NCBI GenBank assembly: GCA_024643645.1 | Contig: JAHEMN010000002.1 | Coordinates: 1 to 64,000, forward strand | DNA from: Chitinophagaceae bacterium | GTDB taxonomy: Bacteria; Bacteroidota; Bacteroidia; Chitinophagales; Chitinophagaceae | DNA: 64,000 bases | Direction: 5' to 3' | Position numbers and translations under genes: made by a program | In this document: positions 39,114-49,559 of the stretch, piece after piece | Layout: each line of letters begins with the position of its first letter | How positions within the stretch are numbered: position 1 is the first letter of the stretch | The notes under the pieces: generated by a model | The model's input: the letters and a program-made list of their open reading frames with translations, nothing else | Told to the model about the DNA's origin: nothing | Database searches by the model: none

Positions 39114-41351
39114 TTATGAAGGAATATCTTCCATATCATATCGTTCAACCGATTCAATGCCCGGAAGATTGAGTAATTGCTGTACCAAATTGTCTAATTC
39201 TTCTTTATCATGAACAAAAAGCCTGATATTTCCTTTGAATAATCCCTCTTTTGCTTCAATTGTCAAAGCAGAAATATTTATTTTAAGATCCCCAGATATC
39301 AGCATGGTTATTTTATTGACCACTCCCACATCATCCATCCCAATAATCTTAATACCGGTCAGAAATGAGATCTCTTTGTTTTTGGCCCATTTAGTTTTCA
39401 CTACCCGATGTCCATAGTTGGACAAAAGCTTTGTAGCATTTGGGCAATTAGTACGGTGAATGGTCAAGCCCTTTCCTGTAGTTACAAAACCAAAAACATC
39501 ATCTCCCGGTATTGGCTTGCAACAATTTGCAAGATTATAAACTATCTTATCACTACTTTCTCCAAATATTACCAATTCAGTTTCCTTCTTGCCCGGTTGA
39601 GGAACATATTCAGGTTTTTCAGTCTGAATCTTTACTGGTTTAGGAGCTTCAATTTTATCTCCATGAACATTGAATTCTTTCAGGTCCTTAAGGTCAATAT
39701 TCTTTATGGCTACCTGGTAAAAGAGATCAAGGTTTGAACCTAATTTATACCAATGCACCAGTTCATCAATATTGTGTTGTGACATCGGCACCCCAACACC
39801 TTCCAGTTTTCGCTGCAAAGTATATTTCCCCTCATCAGCTACTTCTCTTTTCTCTTCCTTCAAAGCATCCCTGATCCTTCCTTTTGCTTTGGAAGTAACA
39901 ACAAACGTTAACCAATCTTCTGAAGCTTTTTGTTTATTACTTGTAATGATCTCTACCTGGTCACCACTGTGTAATTTATGACTGATAGGAACTAATTTAT
40001 GATTCACTTTAGCACCGATGGTCTTTACTCCAATTGCACTATGTATTGCAAATGCAAAATCAAGAGCAGTAGATCCTACAGGTAACATCTTTACATCTCC
40101 CTTTGGAGTATACACATAAATTTCCTCTGCAAGAAAACTTGTTTTAAAGTCTTGCAGAAAATCTATTCCGTCTGTTTCCTGGTTACTGATCACTTCCCTT
40201 ATTTGTTGAAACCATTTATCAAAACGACTTTCATCAGTAGTTCCTTCTTTATATTTCCAATGTGCAGCTAATCCTTTTTCCGCTATTTCATTCATTCTTT
40301 TTGTACGTATCTGTACTTCCACCCATCTACCCTGTGGACCCATCACAGTTGTGTGCAACGCTTCATATCCATTTGATTTTGGATTACTCAACCAATCTCT
40401 TAATCTTTCCGGTGATGGGGTGTATTCATCTGTGATCATGGAATAAACTTTCCAGCAATCTTCTTTCTCTTTAGCAGGAGGAGAATCAAGTATTGCACGG
40501 ATAGCAAACAGGTCATATACTTCTTCAAAATCTACACCCTTCTTCTTCATCTTATTCCAGATAGAATGAATGCTTTTGGGACGACCATAAATTTCCCCCT
40601 TAAGATTAGCCTTATCAATCTTTTCTTTTATCGGTTTTATAAATTCATTGATGTATCGGGATCTTTCTTTTTTTGTTTCTGATAACTTTCTTGCAATGTC
40701 TTTATAAATTTCCGGCTCCATATATTTCATAGCCAGGTCTTCCATTTCTGTTTTTATATTATAAAGACCCATCCTGTGTGCCAGCGGAGCATAAACATAG
40801 ACTGTTTCAGAAGCTATTTTTAATTGCTTTTCTCTCTTCATACTGTCTAGTGTACGCATATTATGCAACCGATCAGCCAGCTTCATAAGAATAACCCTGG
40901 GGTCGTCTGTAAGGGTAAGTAATATCTTTTTAAAATTTTCTGCCTGTTGTGAAGCATTGACATCAATGACATTTGAGATTTTGGTGAGACCATCGACGAT
41001 CTTTGATATTTCTTCTCCAAATTCCCTTTTTATATCATCTAAAGAAATATCTGTGTCCTCGACGGTATCATGTAATAATGCACAAATTGTAGAACGTACT
41101 CCTAAGCCAATTTCCTCTACACATATTTTTGCCACTGCAATAGGATGAAGAATATATGGCTCACCACTTTTTCTCCGCATTGTTTTATGTGCTTCTGCTG
41201 CCATTTCAAATGCAATACGGATCAGGTTCTTATCACCCGGTTTTAATTTAACCTTTAATACCTTCAATAGGGAACGATATTCCCTGAGGATAAGCTTCTT
41301 TTCCTCCTCATCGTTTAGATTATACTTCGGTATCTGGGCAATAGTTTCCAT
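39114..41351 (-). CDS. Bifunctional (p)ppGpp synthetase/hydrolase, RelA/SpoT family
   Basis: HD (ALLHDTVEDTDI), synthetase (VYDLFAIRAI..SNGYEALHTTV), TGS, ACT. Confidence 0.95.
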   Translation of the reverse strand: METIAQIPKYNLNDEEEKKLILREYRSLLKVLKVKLKPGDKNLIRIAFEMAAEAHKTMRRKSGEPYILHPIAVAKICVEEIGLGVRSTICALLHDTVEDTDISLDDIKREFGEEISKIVDGLTKISNVIDVNASQQAENFKKILLTLTDDPRVILMKLADRLHNMRTLDSMKREKQLKIASETVYVYAPLAHRMGLYNIKTEMEDLAMKYMEPEIYKDIARKLSETKKERSRYINEFIKPIKEKIDKANLKGEIYGRPKSIHSIWNKMKKKGVDFEEVYDLFAIRAILDSPPAKEKEDCWKVYSMITDEYTPSPERLRDWLSNPKSNGYEALHTTVMGPQGRWVEVQIRTKRMNEIAEKGLAAHWKYKEGTTDESRFDKWFQQIREVISNQETDGIDFLQDFKTSFLAEEIYVYTPKGDVKMLPVGSTALDFAFAIHSAIGVKTIGAKVNHKLVPISHKLHSGDQVEIITSNKQKASEDWLTFVVTSKAKGRIRDALKEEKREVADEGKYTLQRKLEGVGVPMSQHNIDELVHWYKLGSNLDLFYQVAIKNIDLKDLKEFNVHGDKIEAPKPVKIQTEKPEYVPQPGKKETELVIFGESSDKIVYNLANCCKPIPGDDVFGFVTTGKGLTIHRTNCPNATKLLSNYGHRVVKTKWAKNKEISFLTGIKIIGMDDVGVVNKITMLISGDLKINISALTIEAKEGLFKGNIRLFVHDKEELDNLVQQLLNLPGIESVERYDMEDIPS

Positions 41352-41511
41352 TGTCTACGAATTTACTGATTAAAGCTTATAGCTCAAAAGAGTGTACAAT
41401 AAATCCAACAAATATTTTTTATGAGATTTTCAATTTAAAGATCAGACTATAAAAAAAGGATAAGTGTTTATGAAAAACAGCTTACCCTTTATTAAAATTA
41501 TTCCCTATACT

Positions 41512-42408
41512 CTATTTCAAAAAATCATATTTCAATAAAACCTCATGACCATTTGATCCTTTATCATAAACACTAAGCGGCGTTCTGAAAATATCAAAAC
41601 AATATCCAATTGTAAACTTCTTTTGCACTTTTACTCCGGCAGAGATCATCCAGCTTTGTCTGGCCCTTAATGCAACTCCCCACCAAAAAACTTCTTTATG
41701 TTCTACTCTGGCTCCCCCCTGAAATTCCAATGGTGCATTTGGAAGATAAATGAAAAGAATATTAGGGATGATCTTTGTACTTTCATCCACTTGCCATTGA
41801 TAATTGCTATGTAAGTAATAATGACGGTAAAGCCTTGCTTCTTCTGTACGGCTTAAATTCCCGCTGTAAAAATCCAATTTAGATTGTAACAATTGGCTTA
41901 CCGAAGCTCCAATTTGAAACTTCGTACCATTATAAGATACACCAAACCCGGCATCACCTTTAAACCGGTTAGCTGCACCAGCCAGCACAGGGTCATTTCC
42001 TAAAGACTCTTGCAATTTGGATTTGTCAATAGAAAATTGCTGAAATCTTGCTTCTAACCCTAATGAAAAAGTACCTCCCTTTTTTAATGGAATATGATAG
42101 GCGTATGCTGTTTGTAAACCTGTTCTTTTTGTTGGTCCGGTAACATCATTATAAATATAACCACCAATACCAACTTTTGCATTCTTCAGATACGCAGAAC
42201 CAAAGAGTATTGCTGTTTGAGGTCCACCATCAATACCTTCCCACATAGAACGATATGATGCACCAATCACTCCATGTTGAGATGCACCTGCAGTAGCAGG
42301 ATTGTGCAGGTTTCCATGCTGATCATATAAAGAAGCAACAGTTAATTGCTGAGCTTCAACAGAGTTTACAATCATAACACCAAGAAAAAAATATATAATA
42401 CGTTTCAT
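41512..42408 (-). CDS. PorP/SprF family type IX secretion membrane protein
   Basis: Signal peptide; LYDQHGNLHNPATAGASQHGVIGASYRSMWEGIDGGPQTAILFGSAYLKNAKVGIGGYIYND. Confidence 0.9.
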   Translation of the reverse strand: MKRIIYFFLGVMIVNSVEAQQLTVASLYDQHGNLHNPATAGASQHGVIGASYRSMWEGIDGGPQTAILFGSAYLKNAKVGIGGYIYNDVTGPTKRTGLQTAYAYHIPLKKGGTFSLGLEARFQQFSIDKSKLQESLGNDPVLAGAANRFKGDAGFGVSYNGTKFQIGASVSQLLQSKLDFYSGNLSRTEEARLYRHYYLHSNYQWQVDESTKIIPNILFIYLPNAPLEFQGGARVEHKEVFWWGVALRARQSWMISAGVKVQKKFTIGYCFDIFRTPLSVYDKGSNGHEVLLKYDFLK

Positions 42409-42426
42409 AAATTCTTATTTAAAAAA

Positions 42427-44643
42427 TTATCTCAAAATGGTAAGGTTACCTTTCAACACCACTGCTTTTCCATTTATTAAATTGAAATCAATCACATAAT
42501 AATAAGTGCCGTCTGCCACTGGCTTTCCTTTGTATGTACCATTCCAGGTATTTTTATAGTCATTTGATTCAAATACTTTATTTCCATATCTGTTGAAAAC
42601 CTGTGCTCTTGCTTTCACCAGGCAATTGCCATTGGTAATTAGCCATAAGTCATTAATACCATCACCATTTGGTGTAAACGCATTCATTGGTTTTACACAA
42701 TAGGGAACTACTGTGATAGTAAGATCATCTGTAGCAATACATCCTAACGGAGTAGTTACGCTTAACGTATATGTGGTAGTTGCCTGCGGAGAAGCAACCG
42801 GTGCCAATATTGAAGTTGAATTTAATCCTACTGATGGAGTCCATAAAAAAGTTCCGGCCGAACCAGTTGCCTGTATCTGGTATGTATCTCCGGCAATTAT
42901 CGTAGCATCCTGACCTGCATTTACTGAAGCACCCGGCGCAACATTCATAGTTACGGTTCGTGTTGCAGTACAAGAACCCAGTTGTACTGTTAATGTATAT
43001 GTTGTTGATGTTTGAGGCGATAATACCGGATTTAGAATAGCAGGATTACTTACACCAGTTGTTGGTGACCAGCTATAAGTTGTTCCATTTGAAGTAAAAT
43101 TTGGCGTATAGCTTGCTCCGTTACAAATACTACTTTGCTGATTGGCACTAACGTTTAAGTTATTTGTAAACGAAAGTGTTATTGATTGAGATGCAGTACA
43201 ATTGGAAGCATCCCTGACAACAACATTATATGTACCACCGGCTAAACTGTTGAATGTGTTTCCACTTTGGTAAGTAGTACCTCCATTTATACTATATTGA
43301 TATGGGGATGTTCCTCCTGATGGAGTAATTGTAATTGATCCACCATTACAATCAGCATCTGTTTTAGTAACAGTAATAGAAAGTGTATTTATTAATGTAA
43401 TAGTTACCTGTTGTATTGCTGATGGACAGGTAGTACCTACCACTCTTGCTATTACATTATAATTACCTGGAGCAACATTATTAAAAATATTAGAAGATTG
43501 ATAAGTAGCACCTCCATTAATACTGTATTCAAATGGCCCCTGTTGTCCACCTGTAACTGTTACTGTAATTGTTCCGTTTGCAGAACAGGATGCATCTGTT
43601 TTAGCAACTGTTATATCCGGACCCAATCCTTTTTTTACAAAAACAGTATCAGTAAAAATTACATCCTGTAACGGATCGCCAATGCAATCAACATATTTAA
43701 CTCTGATAACATAAGCTGTACTATCCAAAGTTGGGCAAACATTCGGGAAATTTAAATTCAACACCCCGGGTGAAAGTGTACTTGTATCCGCTGTTGCCAC
43801 CACTGTTCCATTCACTTCCAATACAGCACTTTTGAACCTTGATGCACCGGATGTTGGAATAAATCTAAAACAAGAATCCATCCCTGTAGTACCCCAAACA
43901 GTAGCATTTTTTCCAGGTGCAGCTATAGCATTTGTTCTACTTTGATCCTGCATTCCAAGAATAGCAAGACCACTGTTCCAGGCAGTACAAAAAGGTTTAT
44001 CCTTAATATATACTTCAACGATACCTGTACTTTCATATAGTACCATTTGATGAGTTGCCCTTGGTACAGTACAACTGGATCCAAAGAATGGCATATCGTT
44101 ATAGCTTGCAATAAATCTTCTTTGTGGAGCAGTACCTTCTACCCTCCATTCAATCTTTTTATTTGGTGAACTTATATTTGGATTAATGTCATGATATGGG
44201 CCAAATATCATAGAAGGTGCATAAGTTGAATTAGGGATGGCACCTGTTGTTGAACTGATAGAATAACCACTTCCGGTACCAGCTCTTGAAATATCAAAAG
44301 TGATAGCTGAATTTGACCCCATAATCAAGGAAGAATAATTACTGCCATAAAAGCAAAAATTAAATCCGGGAGATATTACCGGACTCCAGGTATCATCAAT
44401 ATATATCTGAGTAACTTCATTTCCCGAAGGAGTTGTATAATTAAAAGGCACATATCCGGGATTAGTAATTACATATCCATTTGTACCTTTTATATGTGGG
44501 ACCTGCACAGTAATGGGTGTACAAGAAGCTCCACATGGCAGATCAATATTCCTGTTAGGAATTGTAAATACAGTGGCCGGATTTTGTGCAAATCCATTGA
44601 TAAATAAGAAAATACCTGAAATAAAGAAAAGAACCCTTCTCAT
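42427..44643 (-). CDS. Secreted gliding-motility/T9SS-type protein with 2 SprB-like repeats and CHU_C domain; paralogue of 35276-38986
   Basis: Signal peptide; FGPYHDINPN, FFGSSC, HQMVLYESTGIVEVYI, TAWNSGLAILGMQD; C-terminal MNAFTPNGDGINDLWLI..VFNRYGNKVFESNDYKNTWNG. Confidence 0.88.
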   Translation of the reverse strand: MRRVLFFISGIFLFINGFAQNPATVFTIPNRNIDLPCGASCTPITVQVPHIKGTNGYVITNPGYVPFNYTTPSGNEVTQIYIDDTWSPVISPGFNFCFYGSNYSSLIMGSNSAITFDISRAGTGSGYSISSTTGAIPNSTYAPSMIFGPYHDINPNISSPNKKIEWRVEGTAPQRRFIASYNDMPFFGSSCTVPRATHQMVLYESTGIVEVYIKDKPFCTAWNSGLAILGMQDQSRTNAIAAPGKNATVWGTTGMDSCFRFIPTSGASRFKSAVLEVNGTVVATADTSTLSPGVLNLNFPNVCPTLDSTAYVIRVKYVDCIGDPLQDVIFTDTVFVKKGLGPDITVAKTDASCSANGTITVTVTGGQQGPFEYSINGGATYQSSNIFNNVAPGNYNVIARVVGTTCPSAIQQVTITLINTLSITVTKTDADCNGGSITITPSGGTSPYQYSINGGTTYQSGNTFNSLAGGTYNVVVRDASNCTASQSITLSFTNNLNVSANQQSSICNGASYTPNFTSNGTTYSWSPTTGVSNPAILNPVLSPQTSTTYTLTVQLGSCTATRTVTMNVAPGASVNAGQDATIIAGDTYQIQATGSAGTFLWTPSVGLNSTSILAPVASPQATTTYTLSVTTPLGCIATDDLTITVVPYCVKPMNAFTPNGDGINDLWLITNGNCLVKARAQVFNRYGNKVFESNDYKNTWNGTYKGKPVADGTYYYVIDFNLINGKAVVLKGNLTILR

Positions 44644-44853
44644 CAGTAGTTAGTTTAATTGAATAATTTAATCCTGCAACTAAATGTTTAGCTGCGTTTT
44701 CATGACCATTTTTAGTAGAAATAAGTAAAAAATAACTCCGGAAGATATTGGGGATATATCAAACGTACAATAATTAATATAATTATGAAAGCGAATCACT
44801 CCTTTTTTAAGTATTATCCTTTAAATATTACTTTAAAAAAAGTAAAAATGCCC

Positions 44854-44861
44854 TACATTTG
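44854..44861 (+). promoter_or_regulatory. Bacteroidota -7 element (TACATTTG) upstream of tRNA-Leu
   Basis: TAnnTTTG match about 75 nt before the tRNA. Confidence 0.55.
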
Positions 44862-44934
44862 CAACCCAAAAGAATGGGCTTCGGGTTGAGAATTCATGTA
44901 AGTTTAATTTGAATTTTAATCCCATTTTGAATTG

Positions 44935-45016
44935 CCGGATGTGGTGAAATTGGTAGACACGTCAGACTTAGGATCTGATGCCGCAAGGTGTGGGGGTTCG
45001 AGTCCCTTCATCCGGA
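44935..45016 (+). tRNA. tRNA-Leu (anticodon UAG), CCA not encoded
   Basis: Acceptor CCGGATG/CATCCGG; anticodon stem TCAGA/TCTGA with loop CTTAGGA; class II variable arm; T loop TTCGAGT. Confidence 0.93.
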
Positions 45017-45037
45017 CTAAAGGAAGTTCGAAAAGAT

Positions 45038-45110
45038 GAACAAGGAATAACGAATGATGAAGTAACCCTTTTTTTGAGGTTATCTACTTCGATGTTCTTT
45101 ATTCCTTGTT
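45038..45110 (+). repeat. Long imperfect inverted repeat with T tail, probable tRNA-Leu terminator
   Basis: gaacaaggaataacgaatgatgaagtaacc-ctttttttga-ggttatctacttcgatgttctttattccttgtt, then TTTT. Confidence 0.65.
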
Positions 45111-45135
45111 TTTTATTCACTATTTAAAAGATATT

Positions 45136-46524
45136 ATGGCTACAATTACTAAAGAAAATATTGGTCTTTTACACGAGAAGCTAACTGTGAAATTGCAGAA
45201 GACCGATTACCTGCCTTCATTTGAAAAGGCATTGAAGGAATACAGCAAAAAAGCAAATATCCCTGGCTTCAGAAAAGGAATGGTTCCATCTGGCCTGATC
45301 AAAAAAATGTATGGCCCGTCACTTTTTGCTGATGAGGTGTTAAAATCGGTTGACCGTGAATTGATCGGTTTTCTAGAAACTGATAAATTAGAAATATTTG
45401 CTCAACCACTTCCATTGGAATCAGATTTTGGTCAATTGGATGTAAACAATCCTATCGATTATACATTCAATTTTGAGATTGGTATGAAGCCGGAATTTCA
45501 ATTACCTGAATTAGCAAAAGCAAAAACAACAAAATATGTTGTTACTGTAACTGATGAAATGGTAAATAATGAAGTAGACAGACTGCAAAACCGCCATGGA
45601 AATATGAAGGATGTAGATGCCGTAACTTCTGATGACAATGTATTGAATGTTAATTTTGTTGAAGCAGACTCAGAAGGAAATACAGTTGATGGAGGTATTA
45701 CAAAAGATAATTCTATTCTTGTAAAATACTTTTCAGAAGCATATCGGAAAACCTGGATGGGAAAGAAAGCTGGTGATACAGAAACTGTTCAGCTTAAAAA
45801 TGTATTTGATGAAAAAGAAAGAGAATGGATAATCAGTGATCTTGGATTAAAAGATGTTGAAGGTGCAGAAGAAAAATATTTCAATATTGTAATAACCAAA
45901 GTGGGGTTATTAGAGAAAAGAGAATTGAATGAAGAATTCTTCAATCAGCTTTATCCAAACAAGGAAGTAAAAACTGCCGAAGATTTCAAAGCAAAAATAA
46001 AAGAAGAGATTCAAAAGCACTGGGATGCTCAGGCAAATAATCAGATACATGATCAGATCTTTCATGCACTTGTTGATAATACTGAAATAAAATTTCCGGA
46101 AGGTTTTCTAAAGAAATGGATCAAAACCCAGGGGACTCAGTCAAAAGACCAGGAGCCAAAAACTGATGAAGAAGTTGAAAAAGAGTTTCCAACATTTCTA
46201 AATCAACTTAAATGGACCTTGATCTCTGAAAAAATCGTACAGGATAATGCTATACAGGTAGATCCTGAAGAGATCAAAATTTTTGCCAAACAGCAGCTTT
46301 TCAGTTATATGGGTGGTGCTAATCTTAGCGAAGATCAACCATGGCTAACGGATTATATAGATAAAATGATGAAGGATAGAAAATATGTAGAAGATGCATA
46401 TACCAGAATTCAATCACAAAAAATATTTGAATGGGCAGCTACACAGGTAAAACCTACTGATAAAGAAATAAGTGCGGAAGATTTTACTAAAATGACGGAA
46501 GAACACCAGCATAGTCATCATTAA
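45136..46524 (+). CDS. tig: Trigger factor
   Basis: MATITKENIGLLHEKLTVKLQKTDYLPSFEKALKEYSKKANIPGFRKGMVPSGLIKKMYG; upstream of clpP/clpX. Confidence 0.88.
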   Translation: MATITKENIGLLHEKLTVKLQKTDYLPSFEKALKEYSKKANIPGFRKGMVPSGLIKKMYGPSLFADEVLKSVDRELIGFLETDKLEIFAQPLPLESDFGQLDVNNPIDYTFNFEIGMKPEFQLPELAKAKTTKYVVTVTDEMVNNEVDRLQNRHGNMKDVDAVTSDDNVLNVNFVEADSEGNTVDGGITKDNSILVKYFSEAYRKTWMGKKAGDTETVQLKNVFDEKEREWIISDLGLKDVEGAEEKYFNIVITKVGLLEKRELNEEFFNQLYPNKEVKTAEDFKAKIKEEIQKHWDAQANNQIHDQIFHALVDNTEIKFPEGFLKKWIKTQGTQSKDQEPKTDEEVEKEFPTFLNQLKWTLISEKIVQDNAIQVDPEEIKIFAKQQLFSYMGGANLSEDQPWLTDYIDKMMKDRKYVEDAYTRIQSQKIFEWAATQVKPTDKEISAEDFTKMTEEHQHSHH

Positions 46525-46570
46525 ACCACTGTGCTCTAAGGGGAATTTAGTAACAACTTATAATATATAC

Positions 46571-46599
46571 AGCTTTGCAGAAGTGCAAAGCTTTTTTTA
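46571..46599 (+). terminator. Intrinsic terminator of tig
   Basis: agctttgca-gaag-tgcaaagcttttttt. Confidence 0.9.
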
Positions 46600-46733
46600 T
46601 TGCCTTTATGACAATAAGTCAAAAATTCTGATAAAAAAGACACACATTTTGCCGTTTTACCATTTGGACGGATATTTGATACTTTCGGGATTGTTACTGA
46701 TTAATAAATAAACGAATCACTCAATTAACTAAT

Positions 46734-47432
46734 ATGACATTTAATTCAGAATTTGAAAAATATGCGGTGAAGCACCGTGGAATTTCCAGCAATACATTAC
46801 ATAGTTATGCATCGCACCTGGTTACAGGGATGACGCCAAACATTATTGAAGAACGTTCATTGAATGTTGCCGTAATGGATGTATATAGCCGCTTGATGAT
46901 GGACCGTATCATCTTTTTAGGATATCCTATTAATGATGAAATAGCAAATATTGTAACTGCCCAATTATTATTCCTGGATTCTTCTGACAGAACCAGAGAT
47001 ATAAATATGTATATCAACAGCCCAGGTGGAAGTGTCTATTCCGGTTTGGGAGTTTATGATACAATGCAGTATGTAAGTCCGGATATTGCAACAATTTGTA
47101 TTGGCGTTGCTGCTTCAATGGCCTGTGTGCTGTTAGGAGCAGGTACGAATGGAAAAAGAGCAGCCTTGAAACATTCCCGTATAATGATGCATCAACCAAG
47201 CGGAGCAATCGGTGGTCAGGCAAGCGATATTGAAATAACGGTGAATGAGATCCGTAAACTCAAAAAAGAGTTATACGAGGTTGTTAATGTACATACAGGA
47301 AAGCCAATCGATCAGATTGAAAAAGATTTTGACCGTGATAATTGGATGACGGCTGCAGAAGCAAAAGAATATGGCCTGGTAGATGAAGTTTTAATGATGA
47401 ATCCAAGAAAACAGAAAAAAGAAACTAAATAA
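46734..47432 (+). CDS. clpP: ATP-dependent Clp protease proteolytic subunit (copy 1)
   Basis: INSPGGSVYSGLGVYDTMQYV, GVAASMACVLLGAG, RIMMHQPSGAIGGQASDIEI. Confidence 0.93.
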   Translation: MTFNSEFEKYAVKHRGISSNTLHSYASHLVTGMTPNIIEERSLNVAVMDVYSRLMMDRIIFLGYPINDEIANIVTAQLLFLDSSDRTRDINMYINSPGGSVYSGLGVYDTMQYVSPDIATICIGVAASMACVLLGAGTNGKRAALKHSRIMMHQPSGAIGGQASDIEITVNEIRKLKKELYEVVNVHTGKPIDQIEKDFDRDNWMTAAEAKEYGLVDEVLMMNPRKQKKETK

Positions 47433-47472
47433 AAAATTAAACAGGAACTATAAATATTTTAAAAATTATCAT

Positions 47473-48105
47473 ATGAATCGCAAACAATTTTTAAACAATG
47501 ATTGGAGAGCAGATGACGAGGATGATGAAAAAGATGAAAATGTGAAAAGCGACCTTGGCATTTTTAGTAAAAAATTAGAAAAATATTTTTTTCAGAAGAG
47601 ATCCGTTTATCTATGGGGTGTAGTAGATGATAAAAGCGCAAAAGATATTGTAAGCAAACTTTTATTATTAGATGCCGATAAACCGGGTGAAGAAATTAAA
47701 TTTTATATAAATAGCCCCGGAGGAGTGGTAACAAGCGGAATGGTGATGTATGATACCATGCAAATGATCAGCAGTCCAGTAAGTACAATATGCATGGGTC
47801 TGGCAGCTTCAATGGGAAGCATATTATTAAGCGGCGGTGAAAAAGGTAAACGTTTTATCTTCCCACACGGAGAAGTGATGATACATCAGCCTTCATTAGG
47901 AGGTTATATACAAGGTGTAACTGCTGATCTGGAAATTCAGGCAGAACAAACTAAAAGGGTGAAAGAGATTGGTGCTACTATCCTGGCAAAAAACTGTGGA
48001 AAGACAATAGAACAGATCATGAAAGATTTTGACAGGGATTATTGGATGGATGCCAAAAAAGCAATAGAATATGGTATAGCTGACAAATTAGTTGAAAAGC
48101 TATAA
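47473..48105 (+). CDS. clpP: ATP-dependent Clp protease proteolytic subunit (copy 2)
   Basis: INSPGGVVTSGMVMYDTMQMI, GLAASMGSILLSGG, VMIHQPSLGGYIQG. Confidence 0.93.
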   Translation: MNRKQFLNNDWRADDEDDEKDENVKSDLGIFSKKLEKYFFQKRSVYLWGVVDDKSAKDIVSKLLLLDADKPGEEIKFYINSPGGVVTSGMVMYDTMQMISSPVSTICMGLAASMGSILLSGGEKGKRFIFPHGEVMIHQPSLGGYIQGVTADLEIQAEQTKRVKEIGATILAKNCGKTIEQIMKDFDRDYWMDAKKAIEYGIADKLVEKL

Positions 48106-48144
48106 GGCATTGTATATTAATATATTAAGGTTTAATTAATAAAT

Positions 48145-48176
48145 AAAGCCGCCCTTTTCGAGGTGGTTTTATAATT
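48145..48176 (+). terminator. Probable intrinsic terminator downstream of clpP copy 2
   Basis: aaagccgcc-cttttcga-ggtggtttt with G-T wobbles. Confidence 0.5.
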
Positions 48177-48222
48177 TTGATTGTTACGAATTCGTTTGTA
48201 GTTCGTATTATAGAAACAAATT

Positions 48223-49467
48223 ATGGCAAAAAATCCTTTACATTGTTCGTTTTGTGGCCGCAACCGGGATGAGGTAAAGATCCTTATTGCTGGTCAGGAA
48301 GGACATATCTGTGAAAACTGCGTAGAACATGCCAGGGAAATAATAGACCAGGAATTGACTGTTAAAGATGAAAAAGGGAACTCCGCATTTAAATTAACGG
48401 TCAAAAAACCAATGGAGATCACCAGGTTTTTGGATGAATATGCAATTGGCCAGAATGAGGCAAAAAAAGTTCTAGCTGTTGCTGTATATAATCATTATAA
48501 AAGATTACAGCAAAAACCATCTGAAAATCCCAATGGCAATGATATTGAAATTGAAAAGAGTAATATCATCATGGTGGGTGAAACCGGTACCGGTAAAACA
48601 TTACTGGCAAAAAGTATAGCCCGTATGTTGAATGTACCCTTTGCTATTGTTGATGCTACTGTATTTACTGAAGCCGGATATGTAGGAGAAGATGTGGAAA
48701 GTATACTTACGAGATTATTACAGGTTTGTAATTACGATGTTACCGCTGCTGAGAGAGGTATCGTATATATAGATGAGATAGATAAGATAGCCAGAAAAGG
48801 TGATAACCCTTCTATAACCCGTGATGTAAGTGGAGAAGGAGTACAACAAGGTATGTTGAAACTGTTAGAAGGAACTGATGTACTGGTACCACCACAAGGC
48901 GGAAGAAAACATCCTGAACAGAAACTGATCAAAATAAATACACAGAATATATTATTTATTTGCGGAGGTGCTTTTGATGGAATTGATAAAATAATAGCCC
49001 GCCGGGTACAAACCAATACGATCGGATTTAATGTAGATAAGGAACTACAGGAAAACATGAAGAAAAATTTACTTCGTTATGTAAATGCAACAGACTTAAA
49101 AGGATTTGGCTTAATACCTGAATTGCTGGGAAGGTTGCCGGTAGTAACACATCTTGATCCGTTGGATGCAGAAACATTAAGGGCCATCCTTACAGAACCA
49201 AAGAATGCTTTGGTAAAACAGTACAAGAAACTTTTTGAATTGGAAAATATTAAGCTGACCATTGAAGATGATGTGCTTGATTTTATGGTAGAAAAAGCAA
49301 TGGAATATAAACTTGGTGCAAGAGGTCTAAGAAGTATTTGCGAAGGAATACTTACTGATGCAATGTATGAAATGCCATCTTCAGATGTAAAAGAATTCAA
49401 TTTGGATCTCGAATATGCCAAACGACATTTTGATAAGAGTAAGTTGAGCTTATTGAAAGTAGCTTAA
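48223..49467 (+). CDS. clpX: ATP-dependent Clp protease ATP-binding subunit ClpX
   Basis: Zinc finger [51 protein letters not shown]. Confidence 0.95.
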   Translation: MAKNPLHCSFCGRNRDEVKILIAGQEGHICENCVEHAREIIDQELTVKDEKGNSAFKLTVKKPMEITRFLDEYAIGQNEAKKVLAVAVYNHYKRLQQKPSENPNGNDIEIEKSNIIMVGETGTGKTLLAKSIARMLNVPFAIVDATVFTEAGYVGEDVESILTRLLQVCNYDVTAAERGIVYIDEIDKIARKGDNPSITRDVSGEGVQQGMLKLLEGTDVLVPPQGGRKHPEQKLIKINTQNILFICGGAFDGIDKIIARRVQTNTIGFNVDKELQENMKKNLLRYVNATDLKGFGLIPELLGRLPVVTHLDPLDAETLRAILTEPKNALVKQYKKLFELENIKLTIEDDVLDFMVEKAMEYKLGARGLRSICEGILTDAMYEMPSSDVKEFNLDLEYAKRHFDKSKLSLLKVA

Positions 49468-49492
49468 CCAGTTTCATTATAAAATAATTATT

Positions 49493-49525
49493 AAATGCCA
49501 GAGTAAATATGCTCCGGCATTTTTA
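49493..49525 (+). terminator. Intrinsic terminator of clpX
   Basis: aaatgccagag-taaatatg-ctccggcattttt. Confidence 0.75.
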
Positions 49526-49559
49526 GTATTGCTAACTTTATTTTTCAAAAAAGTATATT

